Below are positions 11,651 through 25,400 of a DNA stretch of 64,000 bases, in pieces. The translations under genes were made by a program, and so were the position numbers. The notes beneath the pieces are model-generated. The model did no database searches. It saw only the letters and a program-made list of their open reading frames with translations, and was not told the origin of the DNA. Source of the stretch: Stratiolaelaps scimitus (lineage: Eukaryota > Arthropoda > Arachnida > Mesostigmata > Laelapidae); NCBI GenBank assembly GCA_019614645.1, contig JABWDB010000019.1, positions 2,278,501 through 2,342,500 on the forward strand. The letters run 5' to 3'. Positions within the stretch are counted from its first letter, which is position 1; each line of letters begins with the position of its first letter.

Positions 11651-14600
11651 CATTGTTGTGACTGCATGCCAATTGTATTGCTGTATGCATATAGATGCTG
11701 AATAAATTGTAGAACGGAACATGGTAACATACTTGCATCTTATGCTTAGCGTGCTATGCAAACACATACACATAACGATATTGTGGTGCTGAACAAATTT
11801 ACATCGCCGCACTACTTGATATCATTAGTTGTACAATACGGGAACATTGACAGAAAAACCGCCAAGGCTTTGGAGAGCCCAGTGTTGTCGAGGCGTCACT
11901 CCCGCCGTCCCTCCGCCACATGACGTGTCTGCACAGCTCGACTCGGTCAAAGTTCAGCAGGTGGTGATGTACTATATTTTTCTCGGCAGTATCTAAAGTG
12001 CGGCGAAATGGCTCGTAGAAATGGTCCGGTTTGCAGAGGATTAAAGCAACGTCGCCGTCGAAAGAGTACAACTAATCGCAAGTCCTGAACAGATATTCGA
12101 GACTAGGAAAGCCGTGGGTCTCAGTCGTCGCCCTCGTATCGTCGAATCATAAATACCGTGGCGCAGCGATGGATTACTGTGAACTGCATCATATTCAACA
12201 AAGAAATGCATACGTGTTTCACATACTCGAGCATCTACTTTATTTACCCAAACATTTCACGCTATTTAGACGCTATACTTCATCCTCATCCTTGATATTT
12301 CGTCTTTCAACCTCGTCGAGTAGATTCACATAGCCACACTAGAGAATATTAAAACTAATCTATTGTATGATTACCCAGACCCACCATCTAGTCGAAAGTA
12401 AATATGTCGTTGTCTTTGTTCACTCATTCATTTATTCATCGCGTCATCATAAAAATGGTAACTAGCTCAACCAGCTTATCTAGTCAGACAAGCAGCCAGC
12501 TATTATAAACGGCCAGCAGCCTTGTCACCAAAGTGTTGCAAGCCGAGCGTACGTTTGAGTGTGTTTGTGTGTGTGTGCGCTTGTTAAACAATAATTAGAT
12601 TGCGCCACTCGAATGTGGACGCGGATGGTTAGATGGCGCCATTTCGGCACGCCCCGAGACAACCGCTTGCTATGGCGGTAGGACTATGGCGCCACCGCCG
12701 CCGCCAACAACAACAGCGGACTGCTAGACACTCCTACGCAAGTCGTTTTCTCTCTCTGTCTCTCTCTGCCTCTTTGGGTCTCGGCTGACTCGCGACTTGT
12801 TCCCGACCTCCGGCACCGTCTCTCCCTTCGTCTCTCAACGTGAACACCCTGTACTGCTCAGCCACTCAACAATGTAATGGAGGATGATGCATTTCGTTAT
12901 CACTCAATTTGGCAAGCAGGCAGCAAGCAACTCCCCCCCCTTCCCAACGAACTCCAGCCGCCGATGTGTCTCAACAGCCCGTCCGCCGTTTTCCGCCGAC
13001 AGACGAGACCCTAAAGCTCCAACGGCTCAGTTCAGCGGCGGCGGTGGCGGAGATTGGGGTTGGGGTGAATGAATCTCCTCTTCTAACCAGAGGGATATCG
13101 TGTAAACTCTATGGGCGAATGTGCACGGGTGTGTGTCTGTTTGGCGTTTTCGCCGCCTAGCAATATAAACTATTGGGACCGAGGGTGGTCGCGTTTTGCA
13201 CTCCGTGCTCAGTGTGTCGTTAGGGAGATAGCGATCTAGCTAGAGAGGATAATATAACCCGGTGTGTGACTTTGCCTGTGGATGTGTGTCTGAGAGATAT
13301 ATAAGGGCACAAAGAAATGGATACGTGGATCACAGAAGGTCTATCGACGCCTGACGATGTTGACGTGGGACAACACAGCGAAGGGGCATGCGATAAAGCA
13401 CTAGCACGTTCCGAAATACAGAGAGGTGGCACCGGTAAATAATAATGCCGACTGTAGAAACACGAATATCCATCACGCAGAGCAAATTAATTAACGCGGG
13501 AGGCACTAGATAACAGAAAAGTCTCATTCCCTCTTACTTGTAGATACGTATCTGTTAAAATTTGCGACAAACGATGAAGTTAAATAGAAAGCATTATACA
13601 TATATTTTTTTCTAAAAATACGTCCTAAGTAATACGCTGTACGAAAGAAAAAAGCAGCTAGTTCTTTGCAAAGATTACACAAATTTCTAATGAGGTTGTT
13701 TTTACACGCATACGCAACAACAGTTTCAAGGACGGATTGAGAGACGACGTCTGTGTGTGAGTACCCATGTGAAAAATAAATTATTATAGCAATGCCAATG
13801 AAATGCGTAGTCTTCAACCACCTCATCAACACCTCAGCTCTATCCTCAACATCGGTGCCCCCAATCGATGCCGAGTACAAAAAGTACCAAAAACGAGAGA
13901 AGGCAAATAAGCGAAAACGCATCAGACAAAGTCCTTCGTTCAAGTCCATCAAGCTTTAGGTAGGCTTTCACCTACAAACGTATACGCACTCAATGAATGT
14001 GTCACGTTTTTGCGTGTTGTCAGTCAAATCTACACAAGAGTACTATACGTGTTCAGACGAGGCGGGCACGTATAGAGACTTCACGAAATACTAACCGCCG
14101 TCACCACATCTGCCAGCCCATCTGCGTATGCCATATTTAACCCTATATATCCCGCTTTGTGTCACATTGGCCAGCGGCCCCGAACGAAAAGATGGAACGA
14201 TGAGCCATTCTGACGAATGCGCTGTGGGCGCTAGTCAACGGAGGGGACCACGCTCAGTCTTTCACCCGCTCACCCCGATCGCGATGCAATCAGCGAAAAG
14301 TAACGTGGAGCAAACGGTGACTTCACAGCGACTTCGGCACCGTCCCGCAGGGCCGTTTGCCGAATGAGATGACACTGGATATTGTGTCGAAGCCGCTGCG
14401 AACGTCACAAGCCGCCAGGCAACCAACCGTACGCTTGGCGTTTGTGGCTTCGTCGCTACCACCCTCTGAACTTTTAGGATCCACTTTGTCGAGGGGGACA
14501 GAAGGGCCTAGGGGGCCACTGACTGTCGCCATAGTCGCCCCGGATCCTCGCTCGCTTCGTAGGAAGAAGAAGGTCTTTCTTTTTGGAAAGTAGGGTAGAG

Positions 14601-16374
14601 TGGAGCGATGGTGACTGTAGCAGAAGGCTAAGACCAACTCAGTCGAAGAGGGGTGTGCAAGGCGAGCCAGAGAAGGCCCTCGGGCATGAGGAGTGTGAGA
14701 AAGCTGAACGCTCCCGGACCTCGCATGCCAGCGAGGGACGGCTGAGCGGCCCGGCCGGTGAACGAACCACCGGGGGACAGGGCACGGTTTTGGTCAGGAT
14801 CGGCGCAAGGGGTCGATCCCATGTCCGTGCCCGGGCCTGCGATAGGACAGCCACGACAGTCCTGTGGTTGGTTGACAGTGCGCGTTTTCTATTCCTCACA
14901 ATTCCACTTTTTCTCTTAGCTCCTTTTTGGCTCCTGTCAATGGTATGGGAATGGGACGTTACCGACGAGCAACTGCCCCGCCTTCCTGTACGCTCCACTG
15001 TATATTTTTCTGCCTCTATATCTCATGTTACTCGCGTTTATCCTTCGGCCAGTACCTTTCTCCGCTCTGCTGCACTGCAACACTGGCGCCGAGATAGCGC
15101 TCCTGTTCTACTGTCATTCCCGCCAGTGTGAGGTAATGCCGAGACATAATATTACGACCTGCCAAATGGTCCCCTGAAGTCCCCAATTCAATCCCGCACC
15201 GTTACGATACGAAAAAGAGAACGATGGCTCGCTCCATCATTTGGCTTCGCGAAGACTACTGGCACTCACCAATCCACCATAATTTCAACGGTATCTCCAG
15301 CATCGTAAGAGATTGAAAGCGGTAGCGTCCACGTTCAAACAATTCGGTATCCTCTAGCGTTCACTATTCTCTCTGTGTTCAGCCCTTTAATCTCAATGAG
15401 CCCTTTTACCTCTTCCAGAGGATGCGTGCGACGGCTTGGGAAGACGGCACACGATTGCGTTCAAACTTGGCCCATGGCGAAATGCATCGCCTTGTTCCAT
15501 TAAGATATGCACTTGCTTCACTCGCCTTCACTGCATATAGTCGGCCCTGCCGCTCGACAAGGTTCAGCGCGCGTAGTTGTGGTTCAGTAGGACCGCAGGT
15601 CAGATACAAAGTCAACATAAGTGTGAATCATATCCGATCCTCTTTGGCATGACGTCGCCGAATATCTCCCTACTTCCCGAGAGGTGCATCAGTCGTGAGC
15701 AAATGTATCGTATTATACATCGTGGAGCTGGCAAAGCTCTTAATTCCAAGCTAGAACCTCCTCAATCTAAACAGAAGATCAGTCGGATGAACTATCTGTT
15801 GGTCAAATCCAACAGTATGTACTAACAAACTGCGAAGAAGTTACAGATCCCTGCGTTTGAATTCTAATCGAAGTCTTCCTCAGACTTTACTAAGGTTCGC
15901 CGACATACCTCGCATCAGAGACAACATTCACTTGGTGCAGCGCGTGAGATACCACCAAATATAGAATTTTCAGATACTGGCTTGCACACGGAAGATTCGT
16001 AATGAAAATTCGAATGCCTTTGAACTAATGAAGTGTTAAAACTATTAGGTATGCTATTAGCGTCCGTACACACTTCGGGTTGGATGATAGCTGTCGGATT
16101 TCAAAAGGCAAGGGTTCCACTATATTCCAACCGCTAGGTACACTAAATTAAAACTAACCGCTAAACTAACCGCATAGATGGCTTGGGACAAGCGCATGCT
16201 GAGTCCCATTTGACGGGAATTGAATTCATAGGTTTCGATATCGGTGGCATATCCAGTTCATATGTTTTTTTTGTGTCTGCACTTTATATATGGCATTATT
16301 GTCGATCATTTGTGACATAATATAGTAATGCAGACAATAGTCCTTTCGTAATGCATTTCCCTCACAGTGCAAAC

Positions 16375-16461
16375 AGGCAATGCCATAGCCTCCCTCGGGA
16401 CCATTACGGCTTCAGTCGGACACCCTGTCCCCAACTGCGTCGCTAATTATTGCATATTTTA
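16375..16461 (+). repeat. Dispersed repeat, copy 2
   Basis: Starts AGGCAATGCCATAGCCTCC and includes CTGTCCCCAACT. It is the partner of 211-296, 16 kb away. It lies about 120 nt beyond the donor of the Ig8 back-half exon, within the 11.3 kb intron. Confidence 0.75.
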
Positions 16462-16579
16462 GGACACAAAAATATTATGAAATAAATACCTGATTATATA
16501 TAGAAAATTATTCCTTCTAGTCTGTGATATTTTATCCAAAGATTCCATAGGGTTCCTGAAACAAGCTTAGTCAACTTAC

Positions 16580-16750
16580 GATGCACGACGAGGTCTACCG
16601 CAGCGCTGAGCGAAGGTCCGACACCGTTGGACGCTTCGCAGAGGTAGCGGCCCTTGTCTTCTGTCTGTACAGAGATGATATTCAGTGAACCGTTCTCCAG
16701 AACATGGATATGCGGACTAGATACAATGCCATGAAAGTCACTGGCCTCAT
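16580..16750 (-). CDS. Dscam: Dscam exon: back half of Ig8
   Basis: This exon has 171 nt and is phase 1 at both ends. The acceptor is TTGCTTTACAG and the donor C|GTAAGT. It encodes DEASDFHGIVSS and then HVLENGSLNI, with an NGS glycosylation site. Next comes EDKGRYLCEASNGVGPSLS with the second core Cys. The YLCEA-x-NG-x-G motif is highly characteristic of Dscam Ig8. Joined to the 29192-29311 exon, the domain has normal length, with Trp and both Cys present. The following intron is 11.3 kb. Confidence 0.87.
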
Positions 16751-17380
16751 CTGTAAAGCAACATACATTCACAAAGACAGGAACAGGTAATACACCGCGT
16801 ACGACTAGATTGGTCAACGTTCGACAGTTGTCTTACTCTGAAATCTGAAGCGATCCCGGGCGATAATAGCTTCTGATTGGAAATCCCGTAATGTTGGCGT
16901 GAGGGTTATTTGCGCGATGCCGACGAATGTTAATTGGACGACCTCATAACGATCAAGACCCGGTGTGTGCATGAATTCACGATAAACCTATTCAGTTCGA
17001 CTCAAGTACTCCGTAACAGCTAACCAACCAAGAGTTCGCACAGATCGTCTGAACAGTACAATTGTACAATGTATAATATAACAGCTACTTCATACATCAT
17101 TGCAGGCTATTCTTATAGAGTATTCTAAACATGACATCATTTTTCATCTCAGTCATACGTAGCTAGTTGTAGGTTTATCCATCTTCACGATGAACTGACA
17201 CGTGAAGCCTGCCTCGGACGCGTGAGCGCTCAAGCCTTTATTACAAGCAATTGCCGCACTGGCATTTATATAGTGTACACACTACGCCGAATAAGATTAT
17301 GTAAGAATATAATTATGTACTATTGCTATATACTCTTGGTGTATATTGTACTTGAACAAAGCAAATCAAGTTTTTCCTTA

Positions 17381-17403
17381 GTATATATATATGTATATAT
17401 ATA
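17381..17403. repeat. (TA)n
   Basis: A TA repeat with one TG interruption. Confidence 0.9.
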
Positions 17404-19428
17404 AAGCTGGTCTGTGAAATCTAAAGTTAATGCTGGTGAAACTTTTTCGAAACTTTGAGATAAGGTCGTCAAAATAAAACAAGACATGCTATTTTTTCTG
17501 TTTACGCAATTTACGAGGCTGCACATCAACGGGAGTTATTCTATGGAAATTAAATTCTCTGGGTGTGAGAAACTCCTCCTCAAAAAACGACATGCCAGAT
17601 CAGAGACGGACATCATGTTCTCCCATTCAAGCTCTCGGAAGACTATCAGTCGCGTCTGGATCTTGAGCACAAGCTAATTTCGGACTGCATCTTTGGAACC
17701 TTTTACATTTGCCAAAAAAAAATTAAGTGACTGATTTGTCCGATACATCGTTACAGGCAGCGATTCCGCAGCTATATATCTAGTAGGTGTTTAACTCTAT
17801 GATTTTTGAAAATGCCACTGCCGACCACAGCTAGGCGAGGTACATAGGAATCGCCATGTCCACGTGGTGATCGTTCGTGTTTGCGTCGCTCGGGGAATAG
17901 TTCGTTCCATTCGTGATTCTATTACGACGTGATATTGTCCCCCAGTCTGGCTTTTTTTTCTTTGCTTTGTTCAGCGACATTGCGGGCTGATGCGGATACA
18001 GCGATGACACAGTTTCAAAATTGTTTCAGAAACATTTCGCTGTCGGGTGGGAAGGAAAGAGTGTGCGAGGTGCATGATTTCAGCTCTATCCACAGATCCC
18101 GGTTGCTTTATAGACAGGGCCGACCGCAGCAGTCGTGTCCGGTAGACGACCTTCCCAGAAGACCTCTCTGAGCTCATCACACAGGGCATCGCCTCGTGTC
18201 GGTGAGCGATTGGGAGTTGAGCAAACTTGGATGTGCTGGCACAAGGCAAGAATGGCAGTTGCGGTCGGAAAACTCGTTCCCAAATGGTACTGGAGAGGCG
18301 TAAGCAAACAGGACGACGCATCTGCACTCCTACCGAAAAGGTTCGGTTTGAGCTGTTTGAAGGGGAAGACTGGGGCCGGATGCTGAGAACAACCTCAGAG
18401 CAGGCGCCCTAAAATGGCAACGGCGACCGATGCACACCGCACATAGTGAGCATAACTACTTACATAGCCAATACTGCATGGCATCCAACGACGATGTTGG
18501 CAGGAGATGCGGCATCCGGTCAACGCAAGTGCACTAATTGCCGCAGGCATGATTTGGCCAGGAGCACGTCGTACATGGGCTACACATTGCATATAGATCA
18601 TTCGCGCGTGTCTATCGACATTTGTTGTACGACTGAAAACGACAACCGCGGCAACCACAAAGCGCGTCAAAATAGCAAACGACTATGCCGCATAATAAAT
18701 TGCTTGTGCTGTAATGGTAGTACTACAGCTATTATAGCAGGGCAGAGCTGCCCTTTTTTATTTATGCCGCTTGTTGAAAGTGAACTGTACTTTAGAGCAT
18801 CACCCTTAGCTCAGCATCTCGTCTTAGGCTTGTTACTTACTCGTCTCGTTTGGCTTGAATGAGTCTGAGTTGGCTCATTGTGTTAGTAAGAACACAACAC
18901 CAACAAGATAGAATGGAAGCCATACCCGCATTGACCCATCTATTGTCGTCTCGGCATTAAATGACGCAGCTGGCCCGTTCTAGTTTCGCAGCAAATTGAT
19001 GCACCTTTGACCTGTTATCGAGTAGTCTTGGCTCCATTTGTGCAGCTAAGAATATATGCATGTAGATGTGCACGAAGAACTCAGATATTGCAAACATGCT
19101 AGGCTGGCTTCGTGATAGGAAATCTATCCAGATTCGACGGCAGCATGGGTGTATGTCTGTCATGCGATGGAAATACCCTAAGCTATATCATATCCCGCCG
19201 TACCTGCCTTCATCACAATATCTCCACTAGGTAGACTATGCACGCCATCTTCCATCTATTTTGTATTGAATAAAAGTCAGCAAAACAATTTGCTTGTTCT
19301 TACCAACACACATCAACATAAGAATTAAATATTCCCTACAACGCACATACGCACCCATACAGGCAGACCTCCAGACTCCGCAGATGATGAAGGCTGGCCA
19401 TCTGAATATCTAAATCCACACGCACCCA

Positions 19429-19450
19429 TATATATATATATATATATATA
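19429..19450. repeat. (TA)n
   Basis: An uninterrupted TA repeat of about 11 units. Confidence 0.9.
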
Positions 19451-22400
19451 AACAGAAGGGGACTTAAGTGTATTGCCTCGAAGCAAAGATGGCGCAAGCG
19501 GTGAATTATCGCGGTTTAAATTTTTCATCCGTTCCGTTGCCCACCCCACTTACAGTCTCTTCGCGTCCTCCTGCCGTTCTCAGTCTTGGACTCGTTCCGT
19601 GTGGGGGCTCCTTTTAGCCGCCGTCTGACATTGCCGGGTTCTCACGCCGGTCAGGTCCTGCTAGCACTGCTCCACTCATGCCTGCCTCTTGCTCATCTCT
19701 TTCACGCATCCCCTTTACCGTGCCACATATACCGCACGATTTTCCTAATTCTCTCTCAATTGCTCATCCCCCATAGCCCAGCGCTCGCAAGATCATACCA
19801 GCCTCACCACGCCATTTTCTTAGTTGACGACAGACAGGGTGGTGCCACCCAGGCACGCTATTCCCCCTTCTTGTTCCTGATTCTCTCACTTGCCTTTACT
19901 AGCATCGCAGTGAGAGTGAACCCTAAGTTCATACAGGCCTTAGTCTCTTTCCATTTTCTCTCTATCTCTATCTCTCTTCCTCATGAGCTCTCATTTTCTC
20001 TCTCTGTATCAAGAAGAAGAGCGACCCCTATCCGTGCGATGGCTGTGGCGTCGGTGCCGATGGCTGTGGTCGATCTCTCCCAAAACTCCCGAGACTCGGC
20101 TGCCAGGGTCGACGATGACGCTCTTGACGACGAGCCATGAAGAATCGTCGTGGAAATACGGCGCGGCCAAGTGATGGCCCCCAAGTGCTGAGGAGGCACC
20201 CATCGAGGCCCCATCGCTCAGTTTCCCCCCGTTCGTACACAGATGGCTGCATGCTCGGCTAGTCGGGTATTGGGGTGGTAGTACATATATGTATTGATGG
20301 CAGTGGGGGCTCAAGATTCGACGCCCTTCCGCCAGCTGCGGCGGCGGCTGACCCCCACCCACTATGAGGGATAAGCAAAGGAGTGTCGCTGACATCCCCT
20401 CCTTGCCCGTGCTTGGCTCTTCTCGGCGTCTTTGAGGCGAAGCCTGAAGCTTAATGCCTACCAGGCTTCATTCACCCAACGAAGGCAGTGAGCGTGAAGA
20501 AGAGGCTGCACTGCCAGACTGGCCTTCCTTCTTCCAGAGGAGATTGTTTGTATATGGAGGCTAGGCATCGCGCGGAGTTACGGGGTCCGGTAGTGCCGGT
20601 GGGGCAAAGTGGGATCAAACCACCAAAATATCACGGACAGCCTCGTCATCGAGTCGAAAAAAGGCAGCAGTTAACGAGAGAACCAGACGCCTTCCTGTGG
20701 ACGGCCAGATCATCCAGATACCAGGGCCATTCGAGCGACCCTGTTTGCTATCAACGGCGGCATAAGATGCTTTGCCAACGAAAGAGCAATGATAGATATG
20801 TTACTACGGTAGGCTGACGGAAAGGCATGCGGTCATCTCTGCTGGAAAAAATCGGATCACAGCCCTCTCGTCTGTGGGTTGTGAGGGTCTTCAACGGCCC
20901 TTCTCCCGCCGCTGCTCGCTCATACTATCCTGGCCTCTCCAGTTAATAATTCTGGGAAGGATTTTTGCTTCCCGGTCGCATAACATCGGCCGGCAGACAC
21001 CTAGCCATAACAGAATCACATCCCGCAATGATCATGAAGAGGAAGATGATGATGAGGACTATGGCCACATCGTGAGAACGAGATCTTGCTCTATCTATAT
21101 GGCAGAGAGTATATATGAGAATTGGAGATGCATCGTTATCGCCGAGATAGGCCGGATCCAGCGCATCGATTCCATAGCTAGTTCCCGTTCTTCCGTGGGC
21201 TCATCACCTCGCGTATCCCCACTGGCACCCCACAAACAAACGGGGTTGAAGAAATAGCACGGGGAGTAATTCCTTTCGGGAGAAATAGAAGACATAGAGG
21301 CATAGATACCACTACGTACTTTGCCAAACACTCCGATATTCGCGAGAAAGACAAGAAGCAAGATACCTCCAACAGTGGAAGGAAATGTCATCTACATGTG
21401 GTGGATACATTATACATTAAAGATTCTTATGCGATCACTACTCCGCCGCAGATAGGTGTGATAGGCAAGAAGTGGCATTGCGCAGCGCCGCATGGAATGC
21501 GACCCAATGGAGCAACGGGGAGTCATCCTGCACCGATGTCGCCGCAGGGTGCGCCCCAGGAGGCATCATGCTGACTCACGCTGCATGGTCTGCACGTCCG
21601 ATCTCGAAGGTTATGCGTGAGTGCAAATCACCTGAGTGAATGCCTGTGTGTGTGTATCTGCATGCGTGTCTCTGGGTGTATGTGTGGGGTTAGGAACTCA
21701 AGATTGAGCAAAGAATAAGCTATGGGGAGATGCTTGCTCCGACGGCTTCATTCTCGCATTTCATCGAAAAGGAAGAAGACGATGGCAGGCCAAAGAGACC
21801 TTCGATCCCATTGGACCCTGGTCGTTGCAGCAAGACCAACAGTCAGAACATAGGAGGAGGCTCTAGGGGCTCTGGAGGCTCGCCTTGCGGGAGGTGCCAG
21901 TGATCGCTTGAAGATCCCCTCCCGGCTATCAGTGCATCGGGTCGGCTGGTCGGTCGCCCACAAATGTTATGTGATAGCAGAAACCAGTAGGAGCCCATTA
22001 ATCACCGCAATGGCTAATTCGCTGCTCAGGAGTACGAGGAGGAAGACGACCAGAGAACTGCTTGCACCGACATGGCTGGCGTTGGAACGAGGTTGGGTCA
22101 GCACCGCCATCACTTGTGGGTCCAAAACACTGTCTGCTGTAAGTCCCATGCGTCAAGTCCTCTGGTAAAATCCACTCTAGGGAAACTGGACAAATAAAAA
22201 GCGAACTAACTAAAGCAGCGTGTCGATATGCTATCATCTTGACAGATACAGAGACTGAGGCTTTGCAAGGGCCAGAGATGCGAGTAGATGTTAAGACTTA
22301 TAGTCTTGTTGACAAATGCCATTATTCGCCGATTTTTCTACTCTAATTAGACGAATCGTTAAACATGGCAATGGTGCCCTGGGCGCTCCCGGGCGTACAT

Positions 22401-25400
22401 TCACTTTGAAATGCATAAATACATGAATATAATATCAGCTACTCTACAATCGACCTAAAGCACAGTTTCGATTTCAGAGAGCGCCCTCAAAGGTCAAGGT
22501 AACTTGATATATTCATAAAACGCGATTTTGCTTACAAAGCGATCGACATAAGAAGGCAGCGATACTGAGCAGTAAGTCATACATATGATCTCTCTTTCGC
22601 TGTGCAGATCCTGCGGTGAAGCACCGTTTCATGTACCTTAAGTCAACAACATATTTGAGTCACCAGTGCTGGCTAAGCTGTCTCTCTTTGGCTACGAGAA
22701 TGATTCTAGTAGTTCAGCGCATTCAAGGCAGACACAATAGAAGAGCGTCTGGCTGATCTTAGTGTGAGTGCATCAGATTGTTCAGTCCAGCTGGTACTCA
22801 AACGTAACATGATTGTCCTGAGGGATCGCCTGCTGTGCGTGAGGCAGGAGAACTGAGCGCAAATGGAAATTTTACCAACCCCAAGCTAGATCATGTCCCC
22901 AGAGACAAATTAGGCGGCCAACTCCTAGAAGCCGTCAAAACACAGAGATCCCTCGAGCGACTTTCTTTGGGCGTGTGCTCCCTGGCCGCTCGTCTGTGTT
23001 GTTTCTTACGAGATACGCTACCGCATTGCTTGCAAAATAATAATACTATGCACATAAGGCGAACAGCAAAACGAGCAGATTTTTTTTTAAATATTAAGTA
23101 TGCCTATTTCTAACAATAGACACCATGAGTTTCTCCCATATATCTATATATATATATCAGCAGTTCTCATTGAAATGTTATGCCAAATCTTGTACAATGT
23201 TGGGGACCTTGGAAACCCTGAAAAGGATACCGTCCTGTGGTCCGTCGAGCCCTATATTGTGAGAAACAACGTAGCATGTGCTCGCTCCCAGAAAAGACAA
23301 AACACATAGCTAAATCAGTATGTTCAAAGGCGTACAGTAACTGTTCGTCGTGTGCGATCGTTTACAATGATCGTCAGATGGACAATTGCAGTGTGTGTTT
23401 GAAAATTGCGCATGTGGATGAGTGGCAACGGGCTACTTTGGTGAGGAAGGGTCTTTGAAACGGTGGCGGTTGCGATGAAAGAGATCCCCGCCGCTCAATG
23501 GCTACGTAGAAGCGATTTGTGAGGCACAATTGTCTGCTGCGAGACGAAGAGTCGTATATATTCTGTCTGGCTGTCTGTCGAAAAACGGTGCAGTCTTGTG
23601 ACCAAACGGGCGCGCTGGTTCACCGTTAAATAATGCACTTCAAATACAGCTGCGCTTAGATCAACATACCTCTAGCAGGCTCGCGGGTGTCTGAGACCAA
23701 CTCGAGATCGGTCGACGATGGATATCTAAGGCTAGATGTCATCTCGAAAGAAGGGAAGGCGAACGCTGGCAAAGACCCCAAGTTGGTTCTGCCGCCCTTA
23801 ACACTCCTGCTCACCACCATCCTCGAGTATTCGCTAAGTACAGTGCGCGGACTTTACAGTTCGAGCGCGGCGCCCGGAACGCACGGTTTAGCTCACTTTG
23901 TTCGATTTGTCGGCGTGGGCATGTACTATAAATTCGATAGAAGGCCAATAGGAGGCCCGTTTATCCGACCACCCGTCGCCCGCAAAATAGAGCGACCCCA
24001 TCGAGACAGCCATATGGGGGAACGGTGGGACTGTGTCGGTTCTGTTGCAGCTAAAAGGAACCCACCACCGAGCAAATAGGTAGATTCAACATCCCCAATC
24101 CAGTGCAGGTGCAGAGCAGTAACTGGGCCACCGAGTGTCGTTCTAGCCACCAGGGTCCGTGTCCTGAGCTTTCGTCGCTTCGTGTTCTCGTTGCCATCTC
24201 AGGCATTGTGTGACTACACCGTGGAAATGCGGCGCCAGGCGATCGGTTTACTAAGCTGAATCTTCGACGAGGGACGAAAACCTTCGGCTAATTTAGAGAG
24301 CGGGTTGTAGTCTCGAAGGAGGGTTCCCGAGGGGAGTTGGTTTCCATCGCGAGGGGTGGCTGTCGGAGGTTGGTTCGCAGAAGGCGCTGCTGCGACACAG
24401 TTCTTTGCAACAGGAAACTTAAAAGGGAACAGTGCGGCTCCCGCCAAGGCCACCAGCATCACCGTAGCTTCTAAACCGAGCTCGTTCATTGCTACTCTGT
24501 CTATCCTTTCCGCGACCACATACCCTCTCGTTTTCTTCTTTGCCTTTGGTCCTATCGACGGCCAAAACACTGGCGCTAGTCAATGCGTCAACCATATAAG
24601 GTAACGGCGGGAGAAAGTCTCCGTGTTTGGATGAGGCACAGCATATCGGATACGCGGCTGCTGAGAGTATTAAACCAGAATCCAGCGAACGGCAACGCGA
24701 GAAATATAGATAGAGGGGTATCGAAGAAGGGGGCAGAGAACGAGGCAGTTGCAAAGGAAAGACAGAAAACCTGGTGGTTCGAGCTAACAGAAGACAGCCA
24801 AGAAGGCGGATGCGGCGTGCGCCGGACAAACACTTTGTTATCCGGTCCAGTCTCTCAAGCCTTTGAACAGTTGTTCTTTGCTCTTCTAGGGTCGCTCTGT
24901 GGCACGACCTCCTCCTCTCACCGGTGGTTTAAACATAGGGGAAAGAAGCATAGTTCGCGGGAAGCAACGTTTCTGCATTGGAGGCCGCTGTAGCGGTGAG
25001 AACTGGGAGCGGACTCTAACTGCGCCAGAGGAGAGGCGGTTGCCAGGCTTCCTCCCAAGTGCGTGCCCCTGCTACCAAAAGCCCCAAATCTCTATTGAAT
25101 CCCTTCTCATTCTCTTCACTTTTTACTGGCTTTCACAGCCTTATTCTGAGCGGAAGGTACAGAAAGCCTATAGCTGGTGAAATGGTGAGAACGGGCAAAC
25201 GCATGTGCGGAGGAGTTCGCCGAGAGGGGAAGTTGCGTCAACGAGCCGGGCAGTGGCGGGCAAAGCCGGGGCTGAGGGGGAGGAGAGAATGGAGCTAAAG
25301 AGGAGTAGCTATGGATGGGTAATAACGGGTTTTGAGTGGATAGTTTTGGGCTCGTTGGCTGGCCCGCTCCCGAAGCCTGCTGAGCTCGTCGATGGGAGGA

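Larger units (their letters stand above)
5250..16579. other. Intron between Ig8 and Ig9 exons (11.3 kb)
   Basis: No coding exon recognised. Contents listed separately: a 48-bp palindrome, a foldback at 6276-6349, clustered TA repeats at 7099-7254, a tRNA-Arg-like fragment near 9064, a two-stem hairpin at 9441-9480, a ~21-bp tandem array near 11490, and one copy of a dispersed repeat at 16375. Open frames of up to 182 codons (14583-15131) look like chance reading of GC-richer DNA. Confidence 0.6.

Noticed and set aside
14583..15131. 182-codon plus-strand open frame.
   Set aside because: Low-complexity Arg/Ser/Gly start, minus frames open over the same DNA, and no recognisable motif.
15790..15822. 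CTGTTGGTCAAATCCAACAG, which looks like a tRNA T arm.
   Set aside because: The loop is one base short of GTTCAAATC and no other tRNA arms are present; a chance 7-bp hairpin.
19586..20140. 184-codon plus-strand open frame starting with a hydrophobic stretch.
   Set aside because: CT-rich DNA gives Leu/Ser/Pro runs that imitate membrane segments. No family recognised and no splice or promoter context.
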